From positions 8,766 to 72,765 of the forward strand of contig JAZNMP010000036.1 in the NCBI GenBank assembly GCA_045579705.1: a stretch of 64,000 nt of DNA. Direction: 5' to 3'. A program made the position numbers and the translations under genes. The notes beneath the pieces were generated by a model. That model did no database searches and was not told where the DNA came from. It saw nothing but the letters and a program-made list of their open reading frames with translations. Below are positions 7,351 to 15,836 of this stretch, in pieces. This DNA is from Lachnocurva sp045579705. GTDB lineage: Bacteria > Bacillota > Clostridia > Lachnospirales > Lachnospiraceae. Within the stretch, counting starts at the first letter, position 1. Each line of letters starts with the position of its first letter.

Positions 7351-7796
7351 ATTCAAATTTCAAGGAAGATAGAGTGAGCTCAAACCTGTGGATACTTAAG
7401 TCCTTTGGTGTAGATCCTAAAGACGTGAGAACTTTTTCGCCATTGGCGCTCGCGTTCCTAGGCGATGGTGTGTATGAAATAGTCGTTCGTACATTGATCG
7501 TCTCACAAGGCAACCGCTCACCGCACAAACTTCATCTGGACAGTGCAAAGATAGTAAAGGCGGAGTCACAGTCTAAATCGATAGACCATCTGCTTCCGTT
7601 CCTCACAGAAGAGGAGCAGAACGTATATCGCAGAGGAAAAAATGCGAACTCCCCAACCAGAGCGAAGAATGCTTCTCTGGGTGATTACAGAAAAGCAACG
7701 GGCTATGAAGCCTTATTGGGTTATCTATATTTACAGGGTGAAGATGAGCGTATATTGGAACTGGTCAAAATAGGACTGGAAGTTTTGAATTATTAG
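7335..7796 (+). CDS. mrnC: Mini-ribonuclease 3 (MrnC)
   Basis: Dimeric RNase III-like endonuclease without a dsRNA-binding domain; in Bacillus it finishes 23S rRNA ends. Seen: LALAFLGDGVYEIVVR with the conserved catalytic Asp, KLHLDSAKIVKAESQ, RRGKNANSPTRAKNASLGDYRKATGYEALLGYLYL, together diagnostic of the family in shorter pieces. The start is uncertain: GTG 7335 has GAGAAGG six bases upstream and overlaps cysS, while GTG 7374 has AAGGAAG five bases upstream and gives 140 residues. Either leaves the catalytic domain intact. Its neighbours cysS and rlmB fit an rRNA/tRNA maturation operon. Confidence 0.92.
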   Translation: MEENLNSNFKEDRVSSNLWILKSFGVDPKDVRTFSPLALAFLGDGVYEIVVRTLIVSQGNRSPHKLHLDSAKIVKAESQSKSIDHLLPFLTEEEQNVYRRGKNANSPTRAKNASLGDYRKATGYEALLGYLYLQGEDERILELVKIGLEVLNY

Positions 7797-7812
7797 GTTT
7801 GAGGTTTTATAA

Positions 7813-8565
7813 ATGAGAGATAGTGAATCAGTAATCGAAGGAAGAAATGCCGTAGTTGAGGCATTTAGATCAGGAAAAACCATTGATAGAGTTTTTCTGT
7901 TGGATGGAATTAGAGATGCTTCGATTTCTACAATTCTTCGTGAAGCAAAAAAACAGGGAACTGTAGTGGATTTCGTTCAGAAATCACGTTTGGATGAGAT
8001 GTGCCCGGGTGATAGACATCAGGGTGTTATCGCATTTATGGCTGCGTACACATATAGCACAGTAGATGAAATCTTAGAGAGTGCTTATGCAAAAAATGAG
8101 GATCCGTTCATCATAGTGCTAGATGAAATCGAAGATCCACATAATCTCGGAGCGATTATCCGTTCTGCGAACTGTGCCGGTGCTCATGGTGTTATCATTC
8201 CAAAGCGTCATGGCGTAGGTCTTACAGCTACAGTTGCAAAAGCTTCAGCGGGAGCTATAAATTATACACCGGTTGCAAAGGTTACTAATATTACCAGAAC
8301 TATGCAGGATTTGAAGAAGAAAGGTCTCTGGTTTGTCTGCGCTGATATGGGTGGAGAGGCTATGTATGATTTGAATCTTACAGGTCCTATTGGATTGGTA
8401 ATCGGAAATGAAGGCAAGGGTGTTAGTACACTGGTTAAGAGAGAATGCGATATGATAGGTTCTATTCCACTTAATGGTGATATCGAATCTCTAAATGCTT
8501 CAGTTGCATGTGGTGTACTTTCTTATGAGATTGTTAGACAGAGAATGCTAAAAGGCAGGAAATAA
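7813..8565 (+). CDS. rlmB: TrmH-family 23S rRNA 2'-O-methyltransferase (RlmB-like)
   Basis: SPOUT methyltransferase of 250 residues that probably methylates the 23S rRNA guanosine corresponding to E. coli G2251. The N-terminal substrate-binding domain (VIEGRNAVVEAF) precedes the knotted catalytic domain with its three motifs: DEIEDPHNLGAIIRSANCAG, GLVIGNEGKGVS, and SIPLNGDIESLNASVACG. The stop shares one base with the sigH start (TAATG), so the two are translationally coupled. A tRNA target is the main alternative within the family, but the adjacency to cysS and mrnC favours RlmB. Confidence 0.92.
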   Translation: MRDSESVIEGRNAVVEAFRSGKTIDRVFLLDGIRDASISTILREAKKQGTVVDFVQKSRLDEMCPGDRHQGVIAFMAAYTYSTVDEILESAYAKNEDPFIIVLDEIEDPHNLGAIIRSANCAGAHGVIIPKRHGVGLTATVAKASAGAINYTPVAKVTNITRTMQDLKKKGLWFVCADMGGEAMYDLNLTGPIGLVIGNEGKGVSTLVKRECDMIGSIPLNGDIESLNASVACGVLSYEIVRQRMLKGRK

Positions 8566-9149
8566 TGAATCTTAAGAATCAGTCAGATGAAACACTTGTG
8601 AAAATGGCTAAGGAAAATAATAAAGAGGCTACTGATACTTTACTTCTCCGTTATACGGAGATAGTAAAGCGATTAGCAGGCTCTTATTTTCTTATTGGCG
8701 GAGAAACGGATGACCTCGTACAGGAAGGTCTTCTGGGTGTTTTGGATGCAATCGATTCTTATGACAATACAAAGAATGACAGGTTTTATCCGTTTGCAAA
8801 GCTATGCATAAATCGTAAGATGATTAAAGCGATAAATTCGTCTCAGACACAGAAGAATTCTCCACTGAATTCATATGTCTCTCTCGATAACGAGGAAGGC
8901 ATAAATGATTATCTGATTGATGAATTTATGGATCCGGAAAGATTACTTATGGACAAAGAGAATGAAGAAATTGCGCGTAATATGATTCTTAAGATTCTCA
9001 GTCCTTTTGAAAGAAAGGTTTTTTCTCAGATGCTGTTGGGGTATGATTATGTTCAGATTGCAGATTTGTTAAACAAACCTGTTAAATCTATAGATAATGC
9101 AATACAACGTATTAAGCTAAAAGTAAAAAAATGTGGGAAAAGAGACTAG
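8565..9149 (+). CDS. sigH: SigH-type RNA polymerase sigma factor
   Basis: Sigma-70 family factor of 194 residues. Region 2 is visible as TDDLVQEGLLGVLDAIDSYD followed by FYPFAKLCINRKMIKAI; region 4 is LSPFERKVFSQMLLGYDYVQ ending in a helix-turn-helix (KPVKSIDNAIQRIKLKVKKC). In Clostridia the cysS-mrnC-rlmB-sigH order is typical, and SigH governs early stationary-phase, competence or sporulation entry genes. I see no obvious sporulation genes in this window, so its regulon here is unknown. It lacks its own SD and relies on coupling to rlmB. Confidence 0.88.
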   Translation: MNLKNQSDETLVKMAKENNKEATDTLLLRYTEIVKRLAGSYFLIGGETDDLVQEGLLGVLDAIDSYDNTKNDRFYPFAKLCINRKMIKAINSSQTQKNSPLNSYVSLDNEEGINDYLIDEFMDPERLLMDKENEEIARNMILKILSPFERKVFSQMLLGYDYVQIADLLNKPVKSIDNAIQRIKLKVKKCGKRD

Positions 9150-9151
9150 AA

Positions 9152-10285
9152 ATGATTTATTTAGATAATGCGGCTACAACAAAACTATTAAAAAGTGCAT
9201 ACGAAGATATGTATCCATATATCAAAGATCAGTATGCGAATCCATCGGCTGTCTACCAGTTTGGCGTGGAAGCGAGAAATGCTGTAGATAAAGCCCGTGG
9301 AAAAGTTGCAAAATCCCTCGGGGTAACACCGGACACTGTTTATTTTACAAGTGGTGGAAGTGAAGCAGACAACTGGGCTATTCTGTCGACATTGGCCAGT
9401 CATCCAGGCGAGAAATGCCATATCATTTCTTCAAAGATTGAACATCACGCGATACTTCATACCTTAGAATTCGCGGAAAAAATGGGCCATGAAGTAACTC
9501 TGCTAGATGTAGATTCAGCAGGTATGGTTAATCCAGAAGATGTGAAAGCAGCAATCAAACCTAATACGGTTTTAATAACTGTAATGTTTGCAAATAACGA
9601 AATCGGAACAGTAGAACCTATAGTTGAAATAGGCAGGATTGCGAAGGAACACGGTATTTTGTTCCATTCTGATTGTGTTCAGGCATATGGACATGTTCCG
9701 ATAGATTTGGATGAGTGCAACCTCGATATGATTTCGATATCGTCACACAAGGTTTACGGACCTAAAGGTGTGGGAGCGCTTTATATCAGAAAAGGTGTAA
9801 AGATAGGAGCTTTGATTCATGGCGGCTCACAGGAGAGAGCCAGACGTGGTGGGACGGAGAATGTTTCAGGCATAGTCGGTTTCGGTAGAGCTGCAGAGTT
9901 TGTTTCTAATACTTTGATGGAACGCTATGAGAAGGAAAAAGCTCTTCGCGATAGTTTTTGGAAGATGCTATTAGATGCAATTCCTGAAGTTAGAATGAAT
10001 GGTTCTATCGATTTCAGAGTTCCTGGAAATTTGAATGTTACTATTCCGGGAGTAAAGGCTGATTCGATGCTTATTCGTCTGGATATGGCAGGAATCTGCG
10101 CTTCGGCTGGATCTGCGTGTACATCAGGTGCTGTAGAACCTTCGCATGTTCTGAAGGCGATAGGACTTTCGGATGAAGATGCAAAGAGTACACTTAGATT
10201 CTCTTTGGGAATATATAATACTTTAGAAGAAATTATGACTACAGTTGAAACTGTGAGAGAGATTTATATAGATTTAAAGAAATAG
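9152..10285 (+). CDS. Cysteine desulfurase (NifS/IscS family)
   Basis: PLP enzyme that removes sulfur from cysteine as a persulfide. The start is set at 9152 because the family begins MIYLDNAATT; an upstream ATG at 9131 overlaps sigH and lacks an SD. Seen: SGGSEADNWAI, IEHHAILH, the PLP-lysine loop SSHKVYGPKGVGALY, and the mobile active-site Cys in SAGSACTSGAVEPSHVL, which together with RLDMAGICA points to a group I desulfurase. 378 residues, full length. mnmA begins 11 bases downstream, so this protein very likely supplies sulfur for tRNA 2-thiolation, as in the YrvO-MnmA pair of Bacillus. No iscU is nearby. Confidence 0.93.
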   Translation: MIYLDNAATTKLLKSAYEDMYPYIKDQYANPSAVYQFGVEARNAVDKARGKVAKSLGVTPDTVYFTSGGSEADNWAILSTLASHPGEKCHIISSKIEHHAILHTLEFAEKMGHEVTLLDVDSAGMVNPEDVKAAIKPNTVLITVMFANNEIGTVEPIVEIGRIAKEHGILFHSDCVQAYGHVPIDLDECNLDMISISSHKVYGPKGVGALYIRKGVKIGALIHGGSQERARRGGTENVSGIVGFGRAAEFVSNTLMERYEKEKALRDSFWKMLLDAIPEVRMNGSIDFRVPGNLNVTIPGVKADSMLIRLDMAGICASAGSACTSGAVEPSHVLKAIGLSDEDAKSTLRFSLGIYNTLEEIMTTVETVREIYIDLKK

Positions 10286-10296
10286 GTTTTATTCAT

Positions 10297-11376
10297 ATGA
10301 GTAAGAAAGTAGTAGTTGGTATGTCAGGTGGAGTCGATTCTTCTGTAACCGCTATGCTTCTGAAGGAGCAGGGGTATGAGGTTATCGGAGTTACGATGAA
10401 ACTCTGGCAGAGTGAGGAACAGGCAGTGCTGGAAGACAACGGTGGATGCTGTGGTCTTTCGGGAGTAGAAGATGCTAGACGAGTTTGTGATCATCTCGGC
10501 ATTCCTCACTATGTTTTTAATTTTAAAGATGAATTTAGAGAACAGGTCATCGACAATTTCGTAGAAGTGTATCTCGGCGGACGTACACCGAATCCTTGTA
10601 TCAGATGTAATAAGTTCCTAAAGTGGGGAGCGATGTATGAGAAGGCTAAAGAAATCGGTGCGGATTATGTTGCAACCGGACATTACGCTCGTATTGAAAA
10701 GCTTCCAAATGGAAGATATGCGCTAAAGAACTCGGTTACTGCGGACAAAGATCAGACATATGTCCTTTATAATCTTACCCAGGAATTCCTCGAGCATACA
10801 TTACTTCCTATAGGTGATTTCGTAAAAGATGAAGTTCGAAAGATGGCAGAGGAAGCTGGACTTCCTACTGCGCACAAAAAAGACAGTCAGGATATCTGCT
10901 TTATTCCAGATGGTGATTATCAGGCTTTTTTGGAAGAACAGGGTGCAAAGTGCGAAGTGGGCAATTTTGTAGATGTTCATGGTAATATCTTAGGACAGCA
11001 TAAAGGAATTACGCATTATACAATAGGTCAGAGAAAAGGTTTGGGAATAGCACTCGGAAAGCCGGTCTTCGTAATCTCTATCAATGCTAAGACAAATGAA
11101 GTGGTTCTCGGAGATAATGAGGATTTGTTCCACAGAGAAGTATACTTCGCAGATGTTAATATGATGGGTGAGCCGGAGTTCGTTCCAGGGAAAAAATATT
11201 TAGCAAAAATTCGCTATTCACATCGAGCTTCAGAGTGTATAATCGAGGATGACGGTGACGGAATATATAAAGCTGTATTTACTGACCCTGTTAGGGCGGC
11301 AACACCAGGCCAGTCCCTCGTTGTGTACGATGGAGAATTTGTTGCTGGTGGTGGTACAATTTTTACAAAAATGTAG
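10297..11376 (+). CDS. mnmA: tRNA-specific 2-thiouridylase MnmA
   Basis: Adds sulfur to U34 of tRNA-Lys, -Glu and -Gln. 359 residues: PP-loop ATPase motif GMSGGVDSS near residue 8, the catalytic cysteines C101 (GRTPNPCIRC) and C201 (KKDSQDICFIPDGDY), GHYAR, and the HYTIGQRKGLGIALGKP region of the central domain. All key residues are present. It follows the cysteine desulfurase by 11 bases, its likely sulfur donor. About 60 bases of non-coding DNA separate its stop from the gap promoter, with no clear T-run terminator, so some read-through into gap is possible. Confidence 0.96.
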   Translation: MSKKVVVGMSGGVDSSVTAMLLKEQGYEVIGVTMKLWQSEEQAVLEDNGGCCGLSGVEDARRVCDHLGIPHYVFNFKDEFREQVIDNFVEVYLGGRTPNPCIRCNKFLKWGAMYEKAKEIGADYVATGHYARIEKLPNGRYALKNSVTADKDQTYVLYNLTQEFLEHTLLPIGDFVKDEVRKMAEEAGLPTAHKKDSQDICFIPDGDYQAFLEEQGAKCEVGNFVDVHGNILGQHKGITHYTIGQRKGLGIALGKPVFVISINAKTNEVVLGDNEDLFHREVYFADVNMMGEPEFVPGKKYLAKIRYSHRASECIIEDDGDGIYKAVFTDPVRAATPGQSLVVYDGEFVAGGGTIFTKM

Positions 11377-11435
11377 TACATATTATGTGAAATACTAGAC
11401 ATTTGACAAAAATTGACAAAAACTCAACAAGCGAC

Positions 11436-11464
11436 TTGAAATCCGAAATGAAATTAGCTATTAT
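11436..11464 (+). promoter_or_regulatory. gap promoter
   Basis: TTGAAA (11436-11441), 17-bp spacer, TATTAT (11459-11464). The leader of about 58 bases ends in a strong AGGAGG SD. Two further TTGACA hexamers ten bases apart (11403, 11413) lie just upstream without good -10 partners; they may be part of a second promoter or a repeat-type binding site. Confidence 0.7.
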
Positions 11465-11528
11465 TAATTTTGGTTTGAGAACAGACTCGAACCAATAAGC
11501 AGATTATATTATTTAGGAGGATATAATT

Positions 11529-12548
11529 ATGGCAGTTAGAGTAGCAATTAATGGTTTTGGACGTATTGGACGTCTTGCATTCCGTCAGATGTTCCAGGCA
11601 GAAGGATTTGATATCGTTGCAATCAACGATCTTACAAGCCCTGACATGCTTGCATACCTTTTAAAGTATGATTCATCACAGGGACGTTATGCATTAGCTG
11701 ATAAGGTAGAGAACACAGATCATTCAATCATCGTTGATGGTCACGAAATCGAAATCTACAAAGAAGCTGACGCAAACAACCTTCCATGGGGCAAGCTTGA
11801 CATCGATGTAGTTCTTGAGTGTACAGGTTTCTACACATCAAAGGACAAAGCTCAGGCTCACATCAATGCTGGAGCAAAGAAGGTAGTTATTTCTGCACCA
11901 GCAGGAAATGATCTTCCTACAATTGTTTACAATACAAACCATGAGACACTTACAGCAAATGATGACATCATTTCAGCTGCTTCATGTACAACAAACTGTC
12001 TTGCACCTATGGCAAAGGCTCTTAACGACCTCGCTCCAATCGAGTCAGGTATCATGTGCACAATCCACGCTTACACTGGTGACCAGATGATCCTTGATGG
12101 ACCACAGAGAAAAGGCGACAAGAGACGTTCACGTGCAGGCGCTGAGAACATCGTACCTAACACAACAGGTGCTGCAAAGGCTATCGGCCTCGTAGTTCCA
12201 GAACTTAAAGGAAAGCTCATCGGAGCTGCACAGAGAGTTCCAGTTCCTACAGGTTCTACAACAATCCTTACAGCTGTTGTTGATGGTGAAGTTACAGTTG
12301 ATCAGATCAACGCTGCTATGAAGGCTGCTCAGACTGAATCATTCGGATATAACGAAGACCTCATCGTATCAAAGGATATCGTTGGTATGACATATGGTTC
12401 ACTCTTCGATTCTACACAGACTATGGCTCTTCCAGCTGGTGATGGTAAGACAGAAGTTCAGGTTGTTTCATGGTATGACAACGAGAACTCATTCACATCA
12501 AACATGTGCAGAACTATCAAATACTTTGCAAAATTTCTTAATAAATAA
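11529..12548 (+). CDS. gap: Glyceraldehyde-3-phosphate dehydrogenase
   Basis: Glycolytic NAD-dependent oxidation and phosphorylation of GAP, 339 residues, cytoplasm. Rossmann motif INGFGRIGRLAFRQM at the N-terminus, active-site SAASCTTNCLAPMAKAL with the catalytic Cys, the substrate loop PTGSTT, and the C-terminal SWYDNENSF. Codon choice is narrower than in the neighbours (repeated ctt, aca, gct, gga), consistent with very high expression. Its own promoter and a strong terminator make it a discrete unit, while pgk and tpiA follow in order. Pathway order gap-pgk-tpi is standard. Confidence 0.98.
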   Translation: MAVRVAINGFGRIGRLAFRQMFQAEGFDIVAINDLTSPDMLAYLLKYDSSQGRYALADKVENTDHSIIVDGHEIEIYKEADANNLPWGKLDIDVVLECTGFYTSKDKAQAHINAGAKKVVISAPAGNDLPTIVYNTNHETLTANDDIISAASCTTNCLAPMAKALNDLAPIESGIMCTIHAYTGDQMILDGPQRKGDKRRSRAGAENIVPNTTGAAKAIGLVVPELKGKLIGAAQRVPVPTGSTTILTAVVDGEVTVDQINAAMKAAQTESFGYNEDLIVSKDIVGMTYGSLFDSTQTMALPAGDGKTEVQVVSWYDNENSFTSNMCRTIKYFAKFLNK

Positions 12549-12567
12549 TTGATATTTATCTAGATTT

Positions 12568-12612
12568 AGAAGGTCCTGTCATATATAATAATGACCGGAC
12601 CTTCTTTTTTTT
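12568..12612 (+). terminator. Terminator after gap
   Basis: Stem AGAAGGTCC (12568-12576) with GGACCTTCT (12597-12605), extended by an imperfect inner TGTCAT/ATGAC pairing, followed by a T-run to 12612. Leaky read-through into pgk is likely, since no separate pgk promoter is obvious. Confidence 0.85.
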
Positions 12613-12637
12613 AGAATAAATACAAAGGAGATAAAAA

Positions 12638-13846
12638 ATGGCATTAAACAAAATGACAATTGATGATGTCAATTTTGAGGGAAAGAGAGTACTCTGCCGT
12701 TGTGATTTCAACGTACCTCTTATTGACGGTAAAATTACTGATGAGAACCGTTTAGTTGCAGTTCTTCCTACTATTCAGAAAATCGTGAAGGACGGGGGAA
12801 AAGCTATTCTTTGCTCACACCTTGGTAAGCCAAAGGGACAGGTTGTACCTGAACTTTCACTTGCTCCTGTAGCAAAGAGACTTTCAGAGCTTCTCGGCCA
12901 GGAAGTAGTATTCGCTGCTGATGATACAGTAGTTGGCGAGAATGCAAAGAAGGCTGTTAGCGAAATGCAGAATGGAGACGTAGTTCTTCTTGAGAACACA
13001 CGTTTCAGAGCTGAAGAGACAAAGAATGGTGAAGAGTTCTCAAAGGAACTTGCTTCACTTTGCGATATCTTTGTTAATGATGCTTTCGGTACAGCTCACC
13101 GTGCACATTGCTCAAACGTAGGTGTTACAAAGTTCGTTGACACTTCTGTAGTTGGATACCTTATCCAGAAGGAAATTAAATTCCTTAATGGAGCAGTAGA
13201 GACTCCAGAGCGTCCATTCGTAGCTATCCTCGGTGGTGCTAAGGTTGCTGATAAGCTTAACGTTATCAATAACCTCCTTGAGAAGTGTGATACACTTATC
13301 ATCGGTGGTGGTATGGCTTACACATTCGTTAAAGGCCAGGGCTATGAAGTAGGAAAGTCACTTGTTGACGATTCTAAGATTGATTATTGTAAAGAAATGG
13401 CTGCAAAGGCTGAGAAACTTGGTAAGAAGCTTCTTCTTCCAATCGATGCTGTAATCGCTGATGGCTTCCCAAACCCAATCGACCAGCCAATTCCTACAGA
13501 TACATGCGATATCACAGCTATCCCTGCTGACAAGGAAGCTCTCGATATCGGACCTAAGACAGCAGAACTTTTTGCTGATGCTATCAAGAATGCAAAGACA
13601 GTTGTTTGGAACGGACCTATGGGTGTTTCAGAGAACCCATCTCTTGCAAATGGTACTATCACAGTAGCTAAGGCTATGGCTGAGTCAAGTGCTACAACAA
13701 TCATCGGTGGTGGTGATTCTGCAGCTGCTGCAAACAACCTTGGATTTGGTGACAAGATGTCACACATCTCTACAGGTGGTGGAGCTTCACTTGAATTCCT
13801 CGAAGGTAAGGAACTTCCTGGTGTAGCTGCTATTACAGATAAATAA
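12638..13846 (+). CDS. pgk: Phosphoglycerate kinase
   Basis: Transfers phosphate from 1,3-bisphosphoglycerate to ADP in glycolysis; 402 residues, full length. Seen: RVLCRCDFNVPL near the N-terminus, SHLGKPKG, the FVNDAFGTAHRAHCSN signature, FVAILGGAKVADKLNVI, and the nucleotide-binding C-terminal region VVWNGPMGVSENPSLANGT and IIGGGDSAAA with STGGGASLEFLEGKELPG. SD AAAGGAG stands eight bases before ATG. Codon use is strongly biased, as in gap. It lies between the gap terminator and tpiA and probably shares transcripts with both. Confidence 0.98.
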   Translation: MALNKMTIDDVNFEGKRVLCRCDFNVPLIDGKITDENRLVAVLPTIQKIVKDGGKAILCSHLGKPKGQVVPELSLAPVAKRLSELLGQEVVFAADDTVVGENAKKAVSEMQNGDVVLLENTRFRAEETKNGEEFSKELASLCDIFVNDAFGTAHRAHCSNVGVTKFVDTSVVGYLIQKEIKFLNGAVETPERPFVAILGGAKVADKLNVINNLLEKCDTLIIGGGMAYTFVKGQGYEVGKSLVDDSKIDYCKEMAAKAEKLGKKLLLPIDAVIADGFPNPIDQPIPTDTCDITAIPADKEALDIGPKTAELFADAIKNAKTVVWNGPMGVSENPSLANGTITVAKAMAESSATTIIGGGDSAAAANNLGFGDKMSHISTGGGASLEFLEGKELPGVAAITDK

Positions 13847-13892
13847 TTATTATTAGTATTTACAATTATAAAAATAGAAGGCGGTATTAAAG

Positions 13893-14639
13893 ATGTCTAG
13901 AAGAAAGATTGTTGCTGGAAACTGGAAGATGAACAAAACTCCTAGTGAAGCAGTAGCTCTCGTAAATGAGCTTAAACCACTCGTAGCAAACGATGACGTG
14001 GATGTAGTATTCTGCGTACCTGCTATCGATATTATCCCTGTAGTAGAAGCTGTTAAAGGTTCTAACATCCATGTTGGTGCTGAAAACATGTACTTTGAAG
14101 AGAAGGGCGCTTTCACAGGTGAAATCTCTCCAGAAATGCTTACAGATGCTGGTGTTGAATATGTTATCATCGGTCACTCAGAGAGAAGAGAATACTTCAA
14201 TGAGACAGATGAAACTGTAAACAAGAAAGTTCTTAAGGCTTTCGAGCATGGACTTACACCTATCATCTGCTGTGGTGAATCACTTACACAGAGAAAGCAG
14301 AACATCTACATCGATTGGATCAGAATGCAGATCAAGATTGCATTCCAGAACGTAACAAAAGAGCAGGCTACAAAGGCTGTCATCGCTTACGAACCAATCT
14401 GGGCTATCGGTACAGGTGAAACTGCTACATCTGATCAGGCTGAAGAAGTTTGCTGCGCTATCAGAAAGTGCATCGAAGAGGTTTATGATACAGATACAGC
14501 AAATGCTATCAGAATCCAGTATGGTGGATCTGTTAAGCCAGCTAACGCTGCTGAGATTTTTGCTAAGCCAAACATCGATGGTGGTCTCGTTGGAGGAGCT
14601 TCTCTTCAGGCAGACTTTGGTGGTATTGTAAATTATTAA
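13893..14639 (+). CDS. tpiA: Triosephosphate isomerase
   Basis: Interconverts DHAP and GAP; 248 residues, a TIM barrel. Seen: GNWKMNKTPSEA with the active-site Asn/Lys, IIGHSERREYF with the catalytic His, AYEPIWAIGTG with the catalytic Glu, and the phosphate-binding IQYGGSVKP and GLVGGASL. An AAGGCGG SD precedes ATG. The 46-base gap to pgk contains no terminator, so these two are cotranscribed. A strong terminator follows eight bases after the stop. Confidence 0.98.
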   Translation: MSRRKIVAGNWKMNKTPSEAVALVNELKPLVANDDVDVVFCVPAIDIIPVVEAVKGSNIHVGAENMYFEEKGAFTGEISPEMLTDAGVEYVIIGHSERREYFNETDETVNKKVLKAFEHGLTPIICCGESLTQRKQNIYIDWIRMQIKIAFQNVTKEQATKAVIAYEPIWAIGTGETATSDQAEEVCCAIRKCIEEVYDTDTANAIRIQYGGSVKPANAAEIFAKPNIDGGLVGGASLQADFGGIVNY

Positions 14640-14647
14640 TTATAGTG

Positions 14648-14688
14648 AAAAAAGGCAAAGCCTAGTATCTTTGCCTTTTTTCTTTTTT
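14648..14688 (+). terminator. Terminator after tpiA
   Basis: Thirteen-bp stem AAAAAAGGCAAAG / CTTTGCCTTTTTT with an eight-base loop, then further T-rich sequence. The A-rich left arm makes it potentially bidirectional. Confidence 0.9.
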
Positions 14689-14699
14689 CGTTTAAACTT

Positions 14700-15836
14700 A
14701 TGAAGAAAAAAAGAGTATTAGTAATGCTTCTGATGCTAGGTATATTATTAAATACCGGTTGTCAGAAGAAAGATGAATCAAAGAATATAGAATCAGATTC
14801 TCAGACAGAAGAACGTAACTTAAACTACTCAAAGATGACTGAGAATGAATTAGAGGTTGCATCCTACGACGGAGATGGGGATGCGGCATTAGAACTTGGA
14901 CGTCGATATGATTTTGGTATCGATGTTAAAACAAATTTCCAGGAAGCTATGTCTTGGTATCAGGTTGCTTATGATAATGGTAACAAGATGTCATCTGTAT
15001 ATTTGGGATATTTGTACTTGAATGGTTTAGGCACGGACAAAGACGTGAACAAAGCTATAGAATACTTTGATAAAGCCATTTCAAACAATGAAATTGAAGG
15101 ATATAGTGGATTGGCGAGAGTCTATCTAGAAAACAAAGACTTAGAAAATGCGCCATCACTTTGTTATAATAACGCGAAGAAAGCGTATGATGAAAAGTCT
15201 CCGATGGGAACTTTTCTGATGGCATATCTGACAGAGACTGGCTATGGTACTCAGACGAACATAGTTGGTGCTAAAGAATTATATAAGAAATTAGCCGATT
15301 CGAACTTTAATAACTTGAAAACATATGATAGTTATCCTTACTGTGAAGCGGCTATTCGTCTAGGCATTCTCTATACTCAGTCTACTGCTACTGATGAAGA
15401 AAAAGAAAAGTCTATTGAGTATTTCACAAAGGCTGCCAGCATGAATAATGCTAAAGCCTATTACTACGTAGGTGCTTCTTATCAGAGCGGAATTAATGTA
15501 GAGAAGAATTCTGAGCAGGCAGTGAATAATTACACTAAAGCGGCTGATATGAAATATGCTCCAGCACTTAATCAGTTGGGTTATATGTATTTTAATGGCT
15601 ATGGTGTAGATGAAAATGTGAAGAAAGCGATTTCTTATTTTAAGCTTGCCGCTGCACAGAATTATGCACCTGCACAGGTTAATCTTGGTTATATTTACGA
15701 GAATGGTTACGGCGAAGAAAAAGATTTAAAGCTTGCAAAGCAATACTATGAACTTGCTCAGAAGAGCAATTATGATGGTTCTATCGAAGCTATTACAAGA
15801 GTGGATCAGTTAATAAATGAAGCAAACGCATCGTAA
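14700..15836 (+). CDS. Sel1-repeat (TPR-like) lipoprotein
   Basis: 378 residues. A lipoprotein signal (MKKKRVLVMLLMLGILLNTG then Cys21) is followed by a short charged linker and about seven Sel1 repeats, e.g. LGYLYLNGLGTDKDVNKAIE, LGYMYFNGYGVDENVKKAIS, LGYIYENGYGEEKDLKLAKQ. Sel1 repeats form a solenoid for protein-protein contacts; the protein should sit on the outer face of the membrane. No SD is visible before ATG 14700, and the terminator of tpiA ends only 11 bases earlier. The downstream ATG 14724 would remove the basic start of the signal peptide. It overlaps the CapA-like gene by 20 bases, so the two are likely coexpressed. Partner unknown. Confidence 0.8.
   Translation: MKKKRVLVMLLMLGILLNTGCQKKDESKNIESDSQTEERNLNYSKMTENELEVASYDGDGDAALELGRRYDFGIDVKTNFQEAMSWYQVAYDNGNKMSSVYLGYLYLNGLGTDKDVNKAIEYFDKAISNNEIEGYSGLARVYLENKDLENAPSLCYNNAKKAYDEKSPMGTFLMAYLTETGYGTQTNIVGAKELYKKLADSNFNNLKTYDSYPYCEAAIRLGILYTQSTATDEEKEKSIEYFTKAASMNNAKAYYYVGASYQSGINVEKNSEQAVNNYTKAADMKYAPALNQLGYMYFNGYGVDENVKKAISYFKLAAAQNYAPAQVNLGYIYENGYGEEKDLKLAKQYYELAQKSNYDGSIEAITRVDQLINEANAS

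Noticed and set aside
11401..11418. Two TTGACA hexamers in tandem before gap as a second promoter
   Set aside because: Neither has a recognisable -10 at 16-18 bp; they are noted under the gap promoter only.
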